Of a stretch of 64,000 bases of DNA, positions 36,200-45,524 are shown piece after piece. The translations under genes and the position numbers were made by a program. Origin of the DNA: Clostridiaceae bacterium (lineage in GTDB: Bacteria > Bacillota > Clostridia > Lachnospirales > Lachnospiraceae); NCBI GenBank assembly GCA_902363735.1, contig CABJBA010000001.1:496001-560000 (forward strand), in the 5' to 3' direction. Numbering within the stretch: the first letter of the stretch is position 1; each line of letters begins with the position of its first letter. Below the pieces are notes generated by a model. It made no database searches, had not been told where the DNA came from, and saw only the letters and a program-made list of their open reading frames with translations.

Positions 36200-36319
36200 C
36201 GGTTTGCCCTCCTAGTATTTTGTTTACTTATCCCTTAATAAATTTCAATGTATCCTCAGCGCATTGAATAAATGCGTGGGGTTGTAATCATTATACACGA
36301 ATCGACAAGAAATGGCTAG

Positions 36320-38770
36320 TTATTTTGCCAGCTCACGGAGAGAAAATTTAAGCCCGCCTTCTGCTGCCGCAACCACCACTTCATCCCCGTTTTTCACTGT
36401 TCCGCTTAAAATCTCCTCGGCCAGCTTATCCTCTAAACTGTTCTGAATAGCACGTCTTAAGGGCCTTGCCCCATACTTTTCATCGTAGCCCTTGTTGATA
36501 AGGAATTCCTTGGCATCCTCCTGGATTTCCAGGGTAATATTCATCTGCTCTGAGGTTCTCTTCATGATGTCTTTCACCATAATAGTCACAATATCCTTCA
36601 TATGAACCTTGTTCAGCGGATGGAATACAATGATCTCATCAATACGGTTAATAAATTCCGGTTTGAACAGACGCTTTACCTCTTCCATGACCCGGTCCTT
36701 CATGATTTTATAGTCCGCTTTTTCGTCTGCCGCCGCACCAAACCCCAGCCGTTTGGGAGATATGATGCTCTGGGCCCCTGCATTGGAAGTCATAATGATA
36801 ATGGTATTTTTAAAATCAATCTTTCTGCCCTGGGCGTCGGTTATATGTCCGTCGTCCAAAACCTGCAGCAGGATATTGAACACATCGGGGTGGGCCTTTT
36901 CAATCTCATCAAAAAGGATTACGGAATAAGGACTTCTCCTGACCTTTTCGCTTAGCTGCCCTCCCTCGTCATACCCTACATATCCTGGCGGAGAACCGAT
37001 GATTTTAGAAACACTGTGCTTTTCCATGTATTCCGACATATCCACCCGGATCAGAGCATGTTCCGAACCAAACATGGACTCAGACAAAGCCTTGGAAAGT
37101 TCGGTCTTTCCCACTCCCGTAGGTCCTAAGAACAAGAAGGAACCGATAGGGCGTTTGGGGTCCTTTAAACCAACCCTTCCCCTTCGTATAGCCTTAGCTA
37201 CAGCAGTAACCGCTTCCTCCTGGCCAATGACCCGCTCATGAAGAATGTTTTCCAGATTCCGAAGTCTCTCGCTCTCTCCCTCCTCCAGCTTCTTTACCGG
37301 AATTTTGGTCCAGGTTGAGATCACGTCCGCAATCTCTCCCTCATCCACAACCAGAGTTTTTGAAGTTTTGTCCTTCTGCCACTTATCCCGGATTTTAGCA
37401 ATTTTTTCCCGTTTCTTTTCCTGCTTCTTTTTAATCAATCCTGCTTTTTCATAAGCCTCCGCTTTGATAGCCGCCTCTTTTTGATCCTCCATCTGCTCAA
37501 TTTCAGCCTCCAGATCCTTAATTTCACCAGGCTCTACAAACGCAGTAAGCCGGACCTTGGAAGAAGCTTCGTCGATGACATCAATCGCCTTATCCGGAAG
37601 AAAGCGGTCGTTGATATACCGGGCTGCCAGCTTTACGGCTGCCTTTAAGGCATCGTCCGTAATGGTCACCTTATGATGGTCCTCATATCTGCCCTTTAAA
37701 CCTCTCAAAATGCCAATGGCTGCTTCTTCAGAGGGCTCTTCAACCGTAACAGGCTGGAAACGCCTCTCCAGAGCAGAGTCTTTTTCAATGTACTTGCGGT
37801 ATTCTTCAATGGTGGTTGCACCGATTAACTGCAGCTCTCCTCTTGCAAGGGAGGGTTTTAAAATATTGGAAGCATCAATAGCTCCTTCCGCTCCTCCAGC
37901 TCCAATAATGGTATGAATCTCATCAATAAACAGGAGGACTTCTCCGTCCTGTATCACCTCGGCGATCACCTTTTTGATCCGCTCTTCAAATTCTCCCCTG
38001 TATTTGGATCCTGCCACCATGCCGGACAAATCCAGAGTCAAAAGTCTTTTATCTGCAATGGTTTCAGGAACATCTCCGTCAGTTATCATCTGGGCCAGAC
38101 CTTCTACCACTGCGGTCTTTCCGACTCCAGGTTCTCCGATAAGGCAGGGATTGTTTTTTGTTCTCCGGCTTAGAATCTGAATCAGCCGCTCAATCTCCGG
38201 TTCTCTTCCGATCACCGGATCCAGCTTTCCCTGAACAGCAAGCTGGGTTAAGTCCCTGCTGTAGCTGTCAAGAGTGGGGGTACTCCCCTTTGCTTTAGGG
38301 GACTTTATGATCTCTTCTTTATTAGCAGGAGCATCTTCTCCCATAGCTGAAAGCACATCAATGTAAATCTTTTGTATACTGACTCCTATGGTGTTTAACA
38401 GCCTGGAGGCAACACAGTCATTGTCTTTGATAATGGAAACCAGCAAATGCTCCGTACCGATTAAATTGGCTTTAAACCGGACTGCCTCCCGGTAACTGTT
38501 CTCCAGAACTCTTCTGGCTCCAGGTGTATATCCTCCGTCTTCAAACAGCCTTACAGGCTGGTCCGGAGCAATGAGCTGGCTGATCAGACTTAATACTTTT
38601 TCTTCTTTTACTCCATTTTCTTCTAAAACCCTGGCGGCTACACCGGTACCCTCTTCCAGTAATCCTATGAGCAGATGCTCAGTGCCGATATAGCTGTGTC
38701 CCAGACGCTCTGCTGCTTTTACAGCCAGATTGACAGCCGTCCTGGCTTTTGTTGTAAATCTGTCTATCAT
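36320..38770 (-). CDS. clpC: ATP-dependent Clp protease ATP-binding subunit ClpC
   Basis: An 816-residue Hsp100 unfoldase that feeds ClpP and, with McsB, degrades arginine-phosphorylated proteins. N-domain repeats (1-145), AAA1 Walker A GEPGVGKT (212-219), a UVR-containing middle domain ([19 protein letters not shown]), AAA2 Walker A GPTGVGKT and sensor regions, ending with the D2 small domain. Full length. Fourth gene of gntR-mcsA-mcsB-clpC, 16 nt after mcsB. Confidence 0.96.
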   Translation of the reverse strand: MIDRFTTKARTAVNLAVKAAERLGHSYIGTEHLLIGLLEEGTGVAARVLEENGVKEEKVLSLISQLIAPDQPVRLFEDGGYTPGARRVLENSYREAVRFKANLIGTEHLLVSIIKDNDCVASRLLNTIGVSIQKIYIDVLSAMGEDAPANKEEIIKSPKAKGSTPTLDSYSRDLTQLAVQGKLDPVIGREPEIERLIQILSRRTKNNPCLIGEPGVGKTAVVEGLAQMITDGDVPETIADKRLLTLDLSGMVAGSKYRGEFEERIKKVIAEVIQDGEVLLFIDEIHTIIGAGGAEGAIDASNILKPSLARGELQLIGATTIEEYRKYIEKDSALERRFQPVTVEEPSEEAAIGILRGLKGRYEDHHKVTITDDALKAAVKLAARYINDRFLPDKAIDVIDEASSKVRLTAFVEPGEIKDLEAEIEQMEDQKEAAIKAEAYEKAGLIKKKQEKKREKIAKIRDKWQKDKTSKTLVVDEGEIADVISTWTKIPVKKLEEGESERLRNLENILHERVIGQEEAVTAVAKAIRRGRVGLKDPKRPIGSFLFLGPTGVGKTELSKALSESMFGSEHALIRVDMSEYMEKHSVSKIIGSPPGYVGYDEGGQLSEKVRRSPYSVILFDEIEKAHPDVFNILLQVLDDGHITDAQGRKIDFKNTIIIMTSNAGAQSIISPKRLGFGAAADEKADYKIMKDRVMEEVKRLFKPEFINRIDEIIVFHPLNKVHMKDIVTIMVKDIMKRTSEQMNITLEIQEDAKEFLINKGYDEKYGARPLRRAIQNSLEDKLAEEILSGTVKNGDEVVVAAAEGGLKFSLRELAK

Positions 38771-38786
38771 AAATAAAATCCTCCTG

Positions 38787-39821
38787 TTAGTTTAATTCAG
38801 GCAGTTCCTTTCGGATAAAGTCTGCCCTGGCTCCATCCAACTCCTCCTTGCTCAAGGGCCGGTCTGAAATCTTCTGCAGATTAGCCGGCTGAATTCCAAG
38901 CATCAGACGGTATACGGAAAATTTCTCCTCTGTATGAATCAACCCGTCGGAAAGTCCCGCCATGATCTGAGATAAGAAAATCATGGCATCCCTGGAGGTA
39001 AGCCTTCTGGCATATTTTAACACTCCATAGGATTTGTAAATCTCATCCTCACGTTCGAGCCTGTGACTCTGGAGAAACATCTTTCTCACCCGCATCTCCT
39101 GATTGGTCAATTGTATGGCTGCCTTTGATACAGTGTCTATGATCTCCCGCTCTGTCTGGCCCAGGGTCTTTTGGTTGGATACTTCATAAAGAGAACCGAA
39201 GTTTTCTTCTCCTTCCCCGTAAACCCCTTTGATGGCAGCTCCAAACCGGCTCATATCCCCAATCAGTCCCTGAAACTTCTTACCCTGGGAAAGCATAGGC
39301 AAATGAATCACCACCGAAGCCCTGAGTCCGGTTCCCACATTAGTGGGAAAGGAGGTGAGATAGCCGTACCGGTCATCAAACGCATATTCAAACCGCTCAT
39401 TGATATAATCGTCAATCTGGCTGGCCCGCTCCCAAAGTTCCTCCAAGTGAAGTCCGGCTCTCAGAACCTGAATCCTGATATGGTCATCGCAGTTTAACAC
39501 AATGCCCGTATCCTCATTATCTGAGAGGAAAATTCCGGAGGGCTTCTTGATGGAAACAGCCCCAGAATTTAAAATACGCCTTTCACGCAGAGCATTTTTA
39601 TCCCTGTCCTCCATATCGTCCAGCATAGCAAAGTCAAAATGCCTGCCCAGATCTTCACCAAGTCCCCTCAAGCCGAACTCCATGCGGCGTACCATCTCTG
39701 TGCTCTCTTTATCTTCAAGCTTTGCAGTAAACTTATATTCCTGCCAGTTTCTGGCCAGACGGACACGGCTGCTTATGATTCCCGGCCGACCACTGTCTGT
39801 GTGTTCAAACCATTTAAGCAT
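38787..39821 (-). CDS. mcsB: protein arginine kinase McsB
   Basis: A 344-residue phosphagen-kinase-like enzyme that phosphorylates arginines to mark proteins for ClpCP. It shows SSRVRLARNW (nucleotide and guanidine-site region), NCDDHIRIQVL, and NVGTGLRASVVIHLPML typical of McsB. Start 39821 is chosen because AAAGGAG lies at correct spacing, whereas the frame from 39830 has the ribosome site touching the ATG. It overlaps the end of mcsA. Confidence 0.94.
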   Translation of the reverse strand: MLKWFEHTDSGRPGIISSRVRLARNWQEYKFTAKLEDKESTEMVRRMEFGLRGLGEDLGRHFDFAMLDDMEDRDKNALRERRILNSGAVSIKKPSGIFLSDNEDTGIVLNCDDHIRIQVLRAGLHLEELWERASQIDDYINERFEYAFDDRYGYLTSFPTNVGTGLRASVVIHLPMLSQGKKFQGLIGDMSRFGAAIKGVYGEGEENFGSLYEVSNQKTLGQTEREIIDTVSKAAIQLTNQEMRVRKMFLQSHRLEREDEIYKSYGVLKYARRLTSRDAMIFLSQIMAGLSDGLIHTEEKFSVYRLMLGIQPANLQKISDRPLSKEELDGARADFIRKELPELN

Positions 39822-40365
39822 CGGCCTCATCTCCTTTTTTCAGTTCTTTTATCTTGTCACGGCACACCGCCGCTGTTTCATAATCCTCAAAACGAAGAGC
39901 CTCTTTCAGCTTTGCATCCCACTGAAAAATTAAATTCTCCTCTTTCTCATCTCCAATTCCGGTTTCTGCCTCCACCAGATCCTGGCCCTGGTGCTCTGGC
40001 GTCTTTCCTGTATGGATCAAATTTCCCTGAAGCTGCTTTAAGCTGTCCTCCATAAGAGGGCCGAACACGCTGTAGCAGTCCTTACAGCCAAATCTGCTGT
40101 CTTTTACAAACTCCTCATAACTGGTGCCGCAGGAGGGGCACTGGATCTGGTGCAGCTTATCCGGGCCCTGACTGGTCTCCTCGATTCCAAGCAAACCGGA
40201 CAGCAGCTTTCCAAGAGGAAATTCTCCGTCAAAAATAGCCGCATAAACTCCAAAATCCATTTCCTTTGCACACTGGGCGCAAAAATGATGCTCTTTTTTC
40301 ACACCATTTACTACTTCTGTATATTGAATATTTGCCTCTCGCATCCTACATCTCTCACACAACAT
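39814..40365 (-). CDS. mcsA: McsA, zinc-finger activator of McsB
   Basis: A 183-residue adaptor with four CxxC pairs (CERC, CAQC, CPSC, CKDC) and a C-terminal UVR motif (LKEALRFEDYETAAVCRDKI). It activates McsB and links it to ClpC. GGAGG precedes the ATG. Second gene of the stress operon, 22 nt downstream of the GntR gene. Confidence 0.93.
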   Translation of the reverse strand: MLCERCRMREANIQYTEVVNGVKKEHHFCAQCAKEMDFGVYAAIFDGEFPLGKLLSGLLGIEETSQGPDKLHQIQCPSCGTSYEEFVKDSRFGCKDCYSVFGPLMEDSLKQLQGNLIHTGKTPEHQGQDLVEAETGIGDEKEENLIFQWDAKLKEALRFEDYETAAVCRDKIKELKKGDEADA

Positions 40366-40386
40366 ATTGAACCTCCAATCCAGGGA

Positions 40387-40773
40387 TCAATCACCCATCT
40401 GGCCTCTTAAAAATGACTGGAATATCTCATCAACCAGTTGATGGACCTCCTCACATGAAACGTTTTTACAGACGCCCCTTGCCAGTACAACGCTTAAATC
40501 CTTACTCATCTCGTCAAGAACCTGGATTTTATCCACATCAAGGGACACAACGGCTCCCTTGCGGCGGTCCAGCTTGACAAAGCCTTCTTGTTTCAGCACA
40601 GAGTACGCCTTATTTACCGTATGCATATTAATACCTATGTTGTCGGCCATCTGGCGCACGGAAGGTAACGTATCACCTTCTCGTATACTTGACCTGGCGA
40701 TTCCTATGATTATCTGGTTCCGAAGCTGGATGTAAATCGCCTCGTCACTGTTAAAATCAATTTTTAATATCAT
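40387..40773 (-). CDS. GntR-family (YtrA-like) regulator in the position of CtsR
   Basis: A 128-residue regulator: winged helix with AIYIQLRNQIIIGIARSSI, GDTLPSVRQMADNIGINM and AYSVLKQEGFVKLDRRKG, then a short C-terminal helix pair instead of a ligand domain, as in the YtrA subfamily. In Bacillus and relatives this operon begins with ctsR; here the first gene is unrelated in sequence. Start 40773 fits GGTGAG upstream and the promoter at 40808-40836. It may control the clp operon, possibly through the direct repeat GTTATA-TCT-GTTATA at 40790-40804. Confidence 0.85.
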   Translation of the reverse strand: MILKIDFNSDEAIYIQLRNQIIIGIARSSIREGDTLPSVRQMADNIGINMHTVNKAYSVLKQEGFVKLDRRKGAVVSLDVDKIQVLDEMSKDLSVVLARGVCKNVSCEEVHQLVDEIFQSFLRGQMGD

Positions 40774-40807
40774 CTTCTCACCATCTTTCGTTATATCTGT
40801 TATACAC

Positions 40808-40836
40808 ACAATAGCACATATAACCACTTTTTTCAA
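40808..40836 (-). promoter_or_regulatory. promoter of the gntR-mcsA-mcsB-clpC operon
   Basis: Minus strand TTGAAA (complement of 40831-40836), 17-bp spacer, TATTGT (complement of 40808-40813). A direct repeat GTTATA-TCT-GTTATA (plus strand 40790-40804) covers the expected start of transcription and is a candidate operator. No CtsR heptad (GGTCAAA) is visible. Confidence 0.6.
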
Positions 40837-40858
40837 TGGCATAATTTCATAAAAAACA

Positions 40859-40995
40859 TACCCCCAGGGAGTCTTCTCTCTGCCCTCCGGGCAAATTCAC
40901 CTTACCCCCCCAGGGGGTCCTCTCTCTGCCCTCCGGGCAAATTCACCTTACCCCCCAGGGGGTCCTCTCTCTGCCCTCCGGGCAAATTCACCTTA
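40859..40995. repeat. three tandem units of the 45-bp double-hairpin repeat
   Basis: Three head-to-tail units (about 40859-40904, 40905-40950, 40951-40995; 45-46 bp each) without spacers. Each has a CCCCC-x-AGGGGG hairpin, a linker TCCTCTCTC, a TGCCC-TCC-GGGCA hairpin, and ends ATTCACCTTA. The first unit has diverged in the first hairpin (CCCCCAGGGAGTC). They lie between the cohesin gene and the clp operon promoter. The same family occurs at 21815, 26910 and 60609. Confidence 0.9.
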
Positions 40996-41000
40996 TGCAG

Positions 41001-41031
41001 AACGGTTCCGGGGAAATTCCCCGGAACCGTT
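41001..41031. terminator. very stable hairpin after the cohesin gene
   Basis: AACGGTTCCGGGGAA and TTCCCCGGAACCGTT are perfect 15-nt complements with one base between them (effectively a 13-bp stem with a 5-nt loop), 20 nt after the cohesin-gene stop. No T-run follows on the minus strand, so it may work as an RNA-end stabiliser or a factor-dependent stop. Confidence 0.6.
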
Positions 41032-41050
41032 TCATCTGCTGTTTTTACAT

Positions 41051-42787
41051 CTATTCTTCATCGTCCAGATCAATGAATTCAAAATCATCATCTTCTTCTA
41101 TCTCATAAGAAGATAAATCCTGTTCCATCTCTTCCAGGCTGACTTCCTGAAGGAATTCAGCGTCGTCTGAAGGTGCGCTTTTATATCCTCTTTGATCTTC
41201 TGAGATTGTGTCTTCAAACTCTTCCTCATCTTCTGATGGTTTGTTTTCAAACTCTTCCCTGGTATACCTTCTGACTCTGGAAGGAGAAGCGTCCTCCGTT
41301 TTTTCACGGAAGTTTTCATCTCTGAATTCTCCGTCATCGTCTGGCTTTACCCTGTTTTTATCCGGTAATCCTGATCCAGGCCCATTTCCCTTTTTCATCA
41401 TCATAACCAGAACAGCAAACAGAATCAATGCAACAAGGCCCACACCAATGAGAATATAAAATTGTATGCGGTAATCCTTAACCAGTGAATCGTAGGTATT
41501 GGCCAACTCCTGATGCTTTTCATAGGACACTCCGGACGCAAAATATCTCTGGACGGTCTTTTCTGAAAGATCGTAGCGGTAAAAGTACTTCTCCCCATTC
41601 CAGTTCATAGCGTAAAAGAGACAATACTGAGGCTCTGCCTCTGTAACTGCAACCCAGCCAGTTACTCTTACACCGTCAATATCCACCGGACGTTCCTGAA
41701 AGCCTTCCGGTATGGCTGCTTCCTCATCTATAGGAATGATCACAATTGCCTTTGAGGTGGTCTCCACCTGTACAAAACGTGACCAGGAATCAACTCCCTC
41801 GTTATAGATATAGAATCCGCCGTTTCCTTCCGAATCCTTTAAGTAAAGCAAAAGGAGTTCTTTTTCCAGCCCCCGTCCGGACATAACTTCATTGCCCTTG
41901 TACTGGTAAGTTCCTGCTTCAAAGCCCTCAGGAAGAGAAGCTTCTTCAAAGGAAGACGCCACATTATATACGGTTCCGTCAATTACCGCTGTTGCTTCTC
42001 CAAAAGAAGCCTCAGCCGTCTCCCCTGAGCCTTGGGATCCGGCTTCAGTATTTTCGCCCTCTCCCTTTGTAACCTGAATCGTATAATTACGGACGGTTTG
42101 GCCATCTTCTGCCGTAACTTTTACAACTACCTGGTTTTCTCCTGCCTTTAAGCCCTTTTCTCCCTGGAGAGCCACACGGGCTCCGGCATTAGCTGCCACT
42201 GCATTGACCACCAGATCTGCTGTATTCCCATCCACCTGGGCTGTGTAGCTTTCTACCTCAGGAGAAAATCCTGGACTCAGGGTTCCGGGAGATATTTTCA
42301 ATGATTTTAAAGTAGCATCCTTTGAATAGGTAGCCGGGGATGTAACCTTGACCGTAGAACTTCCCTGCTTGCTTACGGATATAGCCTGGGAATTTATATC
42401 GTAAATTTCCTGGGAGGTCACGTTAACCTGAGCATTTCCTGCCTGCAGGGTTTTAAATTTTAATTGAAAATCAAAGTTCTTCTGATCTGAGGACTCCATG
42501 GTCCCCAAAACCTTAATAGCTCCTGCGCCACCATTGGCACTGGTTCCGCTTACAAACTCCAGAACACTGGGATCATAGGAAAGCATGATCTCTGCGGTTC
42601 CCAGGGCTGTATCGCTGGTCACCTTCATGGTTACGGTCACTTCATTGCCTACCATAACCGAAGGGTCGGAAAAAGCTATTTTAGCATCTGCCGCCCAGGA
42701 CACCATCTGTCCAAAAGGACCGCCTGCGGTTGCAATCATACAGGCCAGCATAAGACTGGCTATCAGTTTTTTCAATTTCCTGTTCAT
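41051..42787 (-). CDS. membrane-anchored cohesin-domain protein
   Basis: A 578-residue surface protein: signal peptide (KKLIASLMLACMIATAGG, Ala-x-Ala near WAADA), a cohesin domain (AKIAFSDPSVMVGNEVTV ... ALGTAEIMLSYDPSVLEFV), a cadherin-like beta-sandwich (ATLKSLKISPGTLSPGFSP ... NYTIQVTKG), a second globular region, one membrane helix (YILIGVGLVALILFAVLVMM) and a highly acidic cytoplasmic tail. Cohesins bind dockerins, and the upstream gene ends with a type I dockerin, so the pair probably docks the autolysin at the membrane. Start 42787 fits GAGGAAAG upstream. Confidence 0.85.
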   Translation of the reverse strand: MNRKLKKLIASLMLACMIATAGGPFGQMVSWAADAKIAFSDPSVMVGNEVTVTMKVTSDTALGTAEIMLSYDPSVLEFVSGTSANGGAGAIKVLGTMESSDQKNFDFQLKFKTLQAGNAQVNVTSQEIYDINSQAISVSKQGSSTVKVTSPATYSKDATLKSLKISPGTLSPGFSPEVESYTAQVDGNTADLVVNAVAANAGARVALQGEKGLKAGENQVVVKVTAEDGQTVRNYTIQVTKGEGENTEAGSQGSGETAEASFGEATAVIDGTVYNVASSFEEASLPEGFEAGTYQYKGNEVMSGRGLEKELLLLYLKDSEGNGGFYIYNEGVDSWSRFVQVETTSKAIVIIPIDEEAAIPEGFQERPVDIDGVRVTGWVAVTEAEPQYCLFYAMNWNGEKYFYRYDLSEKTVQRYFASGVSYEKHQELANTYDSLVKDYRIQFYILIGVGLVALILFAVLVMMMKKGNGPGSGLPDKNRVKPDDDGEFRDENFREKTEDASPSRVRRYTREEFENKPSEDEEEFEDTISEDQRGYKSAPSDDAEFLQEVSLEEMEQDLSSYEIEEDDDFEFIDLDDEE

Positions 42788-42863
42788 CTTTCCTCTTCTC
42801 TGCCCATTTTTTCCAGGGCATAGTGGTATGCCTTGAAAGGCGCTTCCTCTTCTATCCTTAACA

Positions 42864-45218
42864 TTAAAGTCCAAGGACTTTCTTCTGAAGAAGCAAAATA
42901 TCCTGGGAATTCACCTTGCCGTCTCCATTTAGGTCAGCTGATTTTTGTCCCTCTGCTGTCAAAGTTTCCAGGCCCAGCAGAAAACGCTGAACCCTCAGAA
43001 CATCCAGGCTGTTGATCTTCCCATCTCCATTGATATCACCGGTTCCACCCGAAGCAGGCTGGGAGGAAGATGTTTCCGCTGCCTGGGCTGTCTGCTCAGG
43101 CTGGGCTTGCCGGGAGACTGTCATCTGCTCTGTCACCTGGACAGAACCCGGACCCTGGCCCATGACAGCTATGGCGCCTGAGGTATGGGAAGACATTCCC
43201 GAAGATCCGTCAGGAGCTATGGTCACATTACTTCCTCCAGGTGTTCCCTCAGAACCGCCGGTGGAAGGTTTTGCTACTCCCGGCCCTGCACTGCTTCCAG
43301 GTCCGCTTGAAGATCCGCCAGAGGATGTATTTCCAGAAGAACCTCCGTCAGGCGCTGCAGGTGATGAGGTTGGTCCGCCGTTTTGGCGTACTACATGCAG
43401 CACATATTCCCTTACAGTTCCATTTTGCGCAGTAACTGCAATTTTTATGTCATTATTACCGTTTTGAAGTGTAATATTTCCTGCTCCATTAACCGAAGCA
43501 CCGGAATCAAGAGGTGATGCACTTACGGTGATATTAATAACAGACGGGTCCACAATCAGGTTATACTCCATGGTATCCCGGTTAAAGGACGGCGTTAAGG
43601 ACAAGCCCGATACACTTAATCCTGATAACTTATTGTTTGGACTTCCTGTTCCTGTAGGCTGGCTGCAGGCGTTGCCCGGCATGTTGTTATAAACCGGAAT
43701 CTTAAATTCAAGGGCTGTTTTTTTCATGTCGCTGTTGTAGGCCTTTGAAAAGACAGCGCCTTCAGAGGCTGCTCCCTGAACATTGGTCATATACTGGTGC
43801 TTATGAAGGTTAGCACCCTGAACATTGAATTTCTTCAGATAAAATGTATCCTGCCCAACTTTTACATAATTATTGCCATAATAAAAAGCTCCCCCTAAAA
43901 TAGAGTTTTCAGGAGAATTCCACGGCCTGTTATAGCTGCCTGCCTGGGAAGCCCACCACAAGCCTCTCTGCACGGCACTCATGCTTCCGGACTGGTATGC
44001 CTCAATATTAAAAAAGTTATAATGGCCCTCATAGCCGGATTCTGAACCTGACACGCTTTTCCCTACTCCTGAGGAGCCCTGTTCCTGAATGATCATAGCA
44101 GCCAAAACGTAAGGATTTACTCCTGACTGAGAAGCTGCACTCATGATCATGCTCACATAAGAACTGCTTCCTGTAACAGTACCTGTGTTTCCCGTCGTTC
44201 CTGAACCTTCTGACGTACCCGGGGAGGAAGGACTGGGTAAGTTTGCTCCTGGGCCGTATACCATAAGAATTTGAGGCTTATTAAGACTGATAGAAGCCTG
44301 AGGCCCCTCCAGACTGACATTACCGGAACCTTCCGTCTCTCCTGGGCCTATGGCTTCTCCCGGTCCAACAGGACTAACAGGTCCTGTTCCACCGGAATTC
44401 CCCTCCGAATTGCCGCCGGAAGAACTGCTGCCGGAAGAAGCTCCAACCGCAGACTGACCGGATAAAAAGGTCCCTTTTACCATGGTTTCCAGTCCTGCCG
44501 CCGTCTGTTTATTTCCGTCATATGTATGGGTGAGAAACTGAAATACATTGGTTTCATCCAAAAAATTTCTGGGGTCCATATAATATCTTACAATATCTTC
44601 CGAAGCAGTCACCCATGAACTGCTGTCATATCCGATCCAATTACTGGTATCCCAGTTATAGGCACCGCTTTCCGTAGACTTCCAGGAGGAAAGACTGCTG
44701 GTGTGAACCAGGTTCTTTCCCACCTTACTCTGCTCCTGAATAGCTGAATTCCAGTCTAAGTTGGTATGCTGGGCCTTAAACACCCACCCCGGATAAAGAG
44801 CGTGTAACTCTCTAAGCCGGACCTTATAGCTTTCCGGAAAACCTTCCGCCGTAAGCTTAGACTCAAAATCGGCATTATTGGTATAGGCAGCGGGAAAGCG
44901 GAGATAGCTTTTGGAAACATAACCTGTCACTGCCTGTCCGGACGAACTGGTGACCCGAATCTGGTACCACAATGCTCCGTCTGACGCATTCTTCTCATCA
45001 ATTACCGTAACAGACGCTCCATTTGTCAATTTTGTAACAACGGAATAAGATGTACCAGGCCCACTTCTCACATTCAGTGCAGTTGCATTGACCGCTGCCG
45101 CCTTCTCCGTATAAGCATACCCATCTATATATGGCGAAACTATTCCCATGTAAGAATCCAGCACCAGGACACTGGCCAGAATCAGGGCCATCTTACGAGC
45201 TTTTTTATATTTTTTCAT
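42864..45218 (-). CDS. dockerin-bearing N-acetylglucosaminidase autolysin
   Basis: A 784-residue exported enzyme: signal/anchor segment (1-35), SH3b domain (about 42-108, ALNVRSGPGTSYSVV), glucosaminidase-associated region (LYPGWVFKAQHTNLDWNSAI), Gly/Ser/Pro-rich linker (about 255-345), catalytic glucosaminidase with AAMIIQEQG (Glu) and GHYNFFNIEAYQ, a cadherin-like domain (NNKLSGLSVSGLSLTPSFN), another Gly/Ser linker and a C-terminal type I dockerin with two Ca-binding loops (DINGDGKINSLD, DLNGDGKVNSQD). It should cleave peptidoglycan and dock to the cohesin protein encoded 77 nt downstream. Strong promoter upstream. Confidence 0.88.
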   Translation of the reverse strand: MKKYKKARKMALILASVLVLDSYMGIVSPYIDGYAYTEKAAAVNATALNVRSGPGTSYSVVTKLTNGASVTVIDEKNASDGALWYQIRVTSSSGQAVTGYVSKSYLRFPAAYTNNADFESKLTAEGFPESYKVRLRELHALYPGWVFKAQHTNLDWNSAIQEQSKVGKNLVHTSSLSSWKSTESGAYNWDTSNWIGYDSSSWVTASEDIVRYYMDPRNFLDETNVFQFLTHTYDGNKQTAAGLETMVKGTFLSGQSAVGASSGSSSSGGNSEGNSGGTGPVSPVGPGEAIGPGETEGSGNVSLEGPQASISLNKPQILMVYGPGANLPSPSSPGTSEGSGTTGNTGTVTGSSSYVSMIMSAASQSGVNPYVLAAMIIQEQGSSGVGKSVSGSESGYEGHYNFFNIEAYQSGSMSAVQRGLWWASQAGSYNRPWNSPENSILGGAFYYGNNYVKVGQDTFYLKKFNVQGANLHKHQYMTNVQGAASEGAVFSKAYNSDMKKTALEFKIPVYNNMPGNACSQPTGTGSPNNKLSGLSVSGLSLTPSFNRDTMEYNLIVDPSVINITVSASPLDSGASVNGAGNITLQNGNNDIKIAVTAQNGTVREYVLHVVRQNGGPTSSPAAPDGGSSGNTSSGGSSSGPGSSAGPGVAKPSTGGSEGTPGGSNVTIAPDGSSGMSSHTSGAIAVMGQGPGSVQVTEQMTVSRQAQPEQTAQAAETSSSQPASGGTGDINGDGKINSLDVLRVQRFLLGLETLTAEGQKSADLNGDGKVNSQDILLLQKKVLGL

Positions 45219-45309
45219 CTGTTTCTCCCAAATATGTCCTCTTGTATTTTAATTTTCCATACTGATCAGATGTCCGGTGAGCAAAAACGAAAACCAGACT
45301 TCTCTACAT

Positions 45310-45339
45310 ATTATAATGACAAATTATACCATGTGTCAA
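45310..45339 (-). promoter_or_regulatory. promoter of the dockerin-cohesin operon
   Basis: Minus strand TTGACA (complement of 45334-45339), 18-bp spacer, TATAAT (complement of 45310-45315); both hexamers are perfect. The leader is about 85 nt. The 279-nt plus-strand frame across this stretch is not a gene. Confidence 0.75.
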
Positions 45340-45428
45340 CCGAATCGGACAAAGTTGGAACAAATGGATATATTTGTAAGAAAATCTTTAAATTTATGAA
45401 CCAGACTATCTTCCAAAACAATAAGAAA

Positions 45429-45454
45429 AGCGCCGGAATTTTACTTCCAACGCT
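45429..45454 (-). terminator. terminator of the oadB operon
   Basis: AGCGTTGGAA and TTCCGGCGCT (minus strand) pair over 10 bp with two G-U pairs and are followed by TTTTCTTAT. It lies 70 nt after the small OadG gene. Confidence 0.7.
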
Positions 45455-45524
45455 TCTTCTGGATTCAAATTTTATTTTTAGGATTTTTATAAAACAGTCA
45501 ATAAAAGAATAAATAGCGCTCCTG

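Noticed and set aside
40859..40995. CRISPR array
   Set aside because: The units are head to tail without spacers, have the wrong internal structure and no cas genes are nearby.
42900..42925. Another copy of the 45-bp repeat in the dockerin gene
   Set aside because: Only GGGAATTCACCTTG resembles the end of the unit; the codons belong to the conserved dockerin calcium loop.
45234..45512. Plus-strand 92-codon ORF
   Set aside because: It overlaps the promoter of the dockerin gene and the terminator of the oadB operon, has no ribosome site and no protein-like composition.
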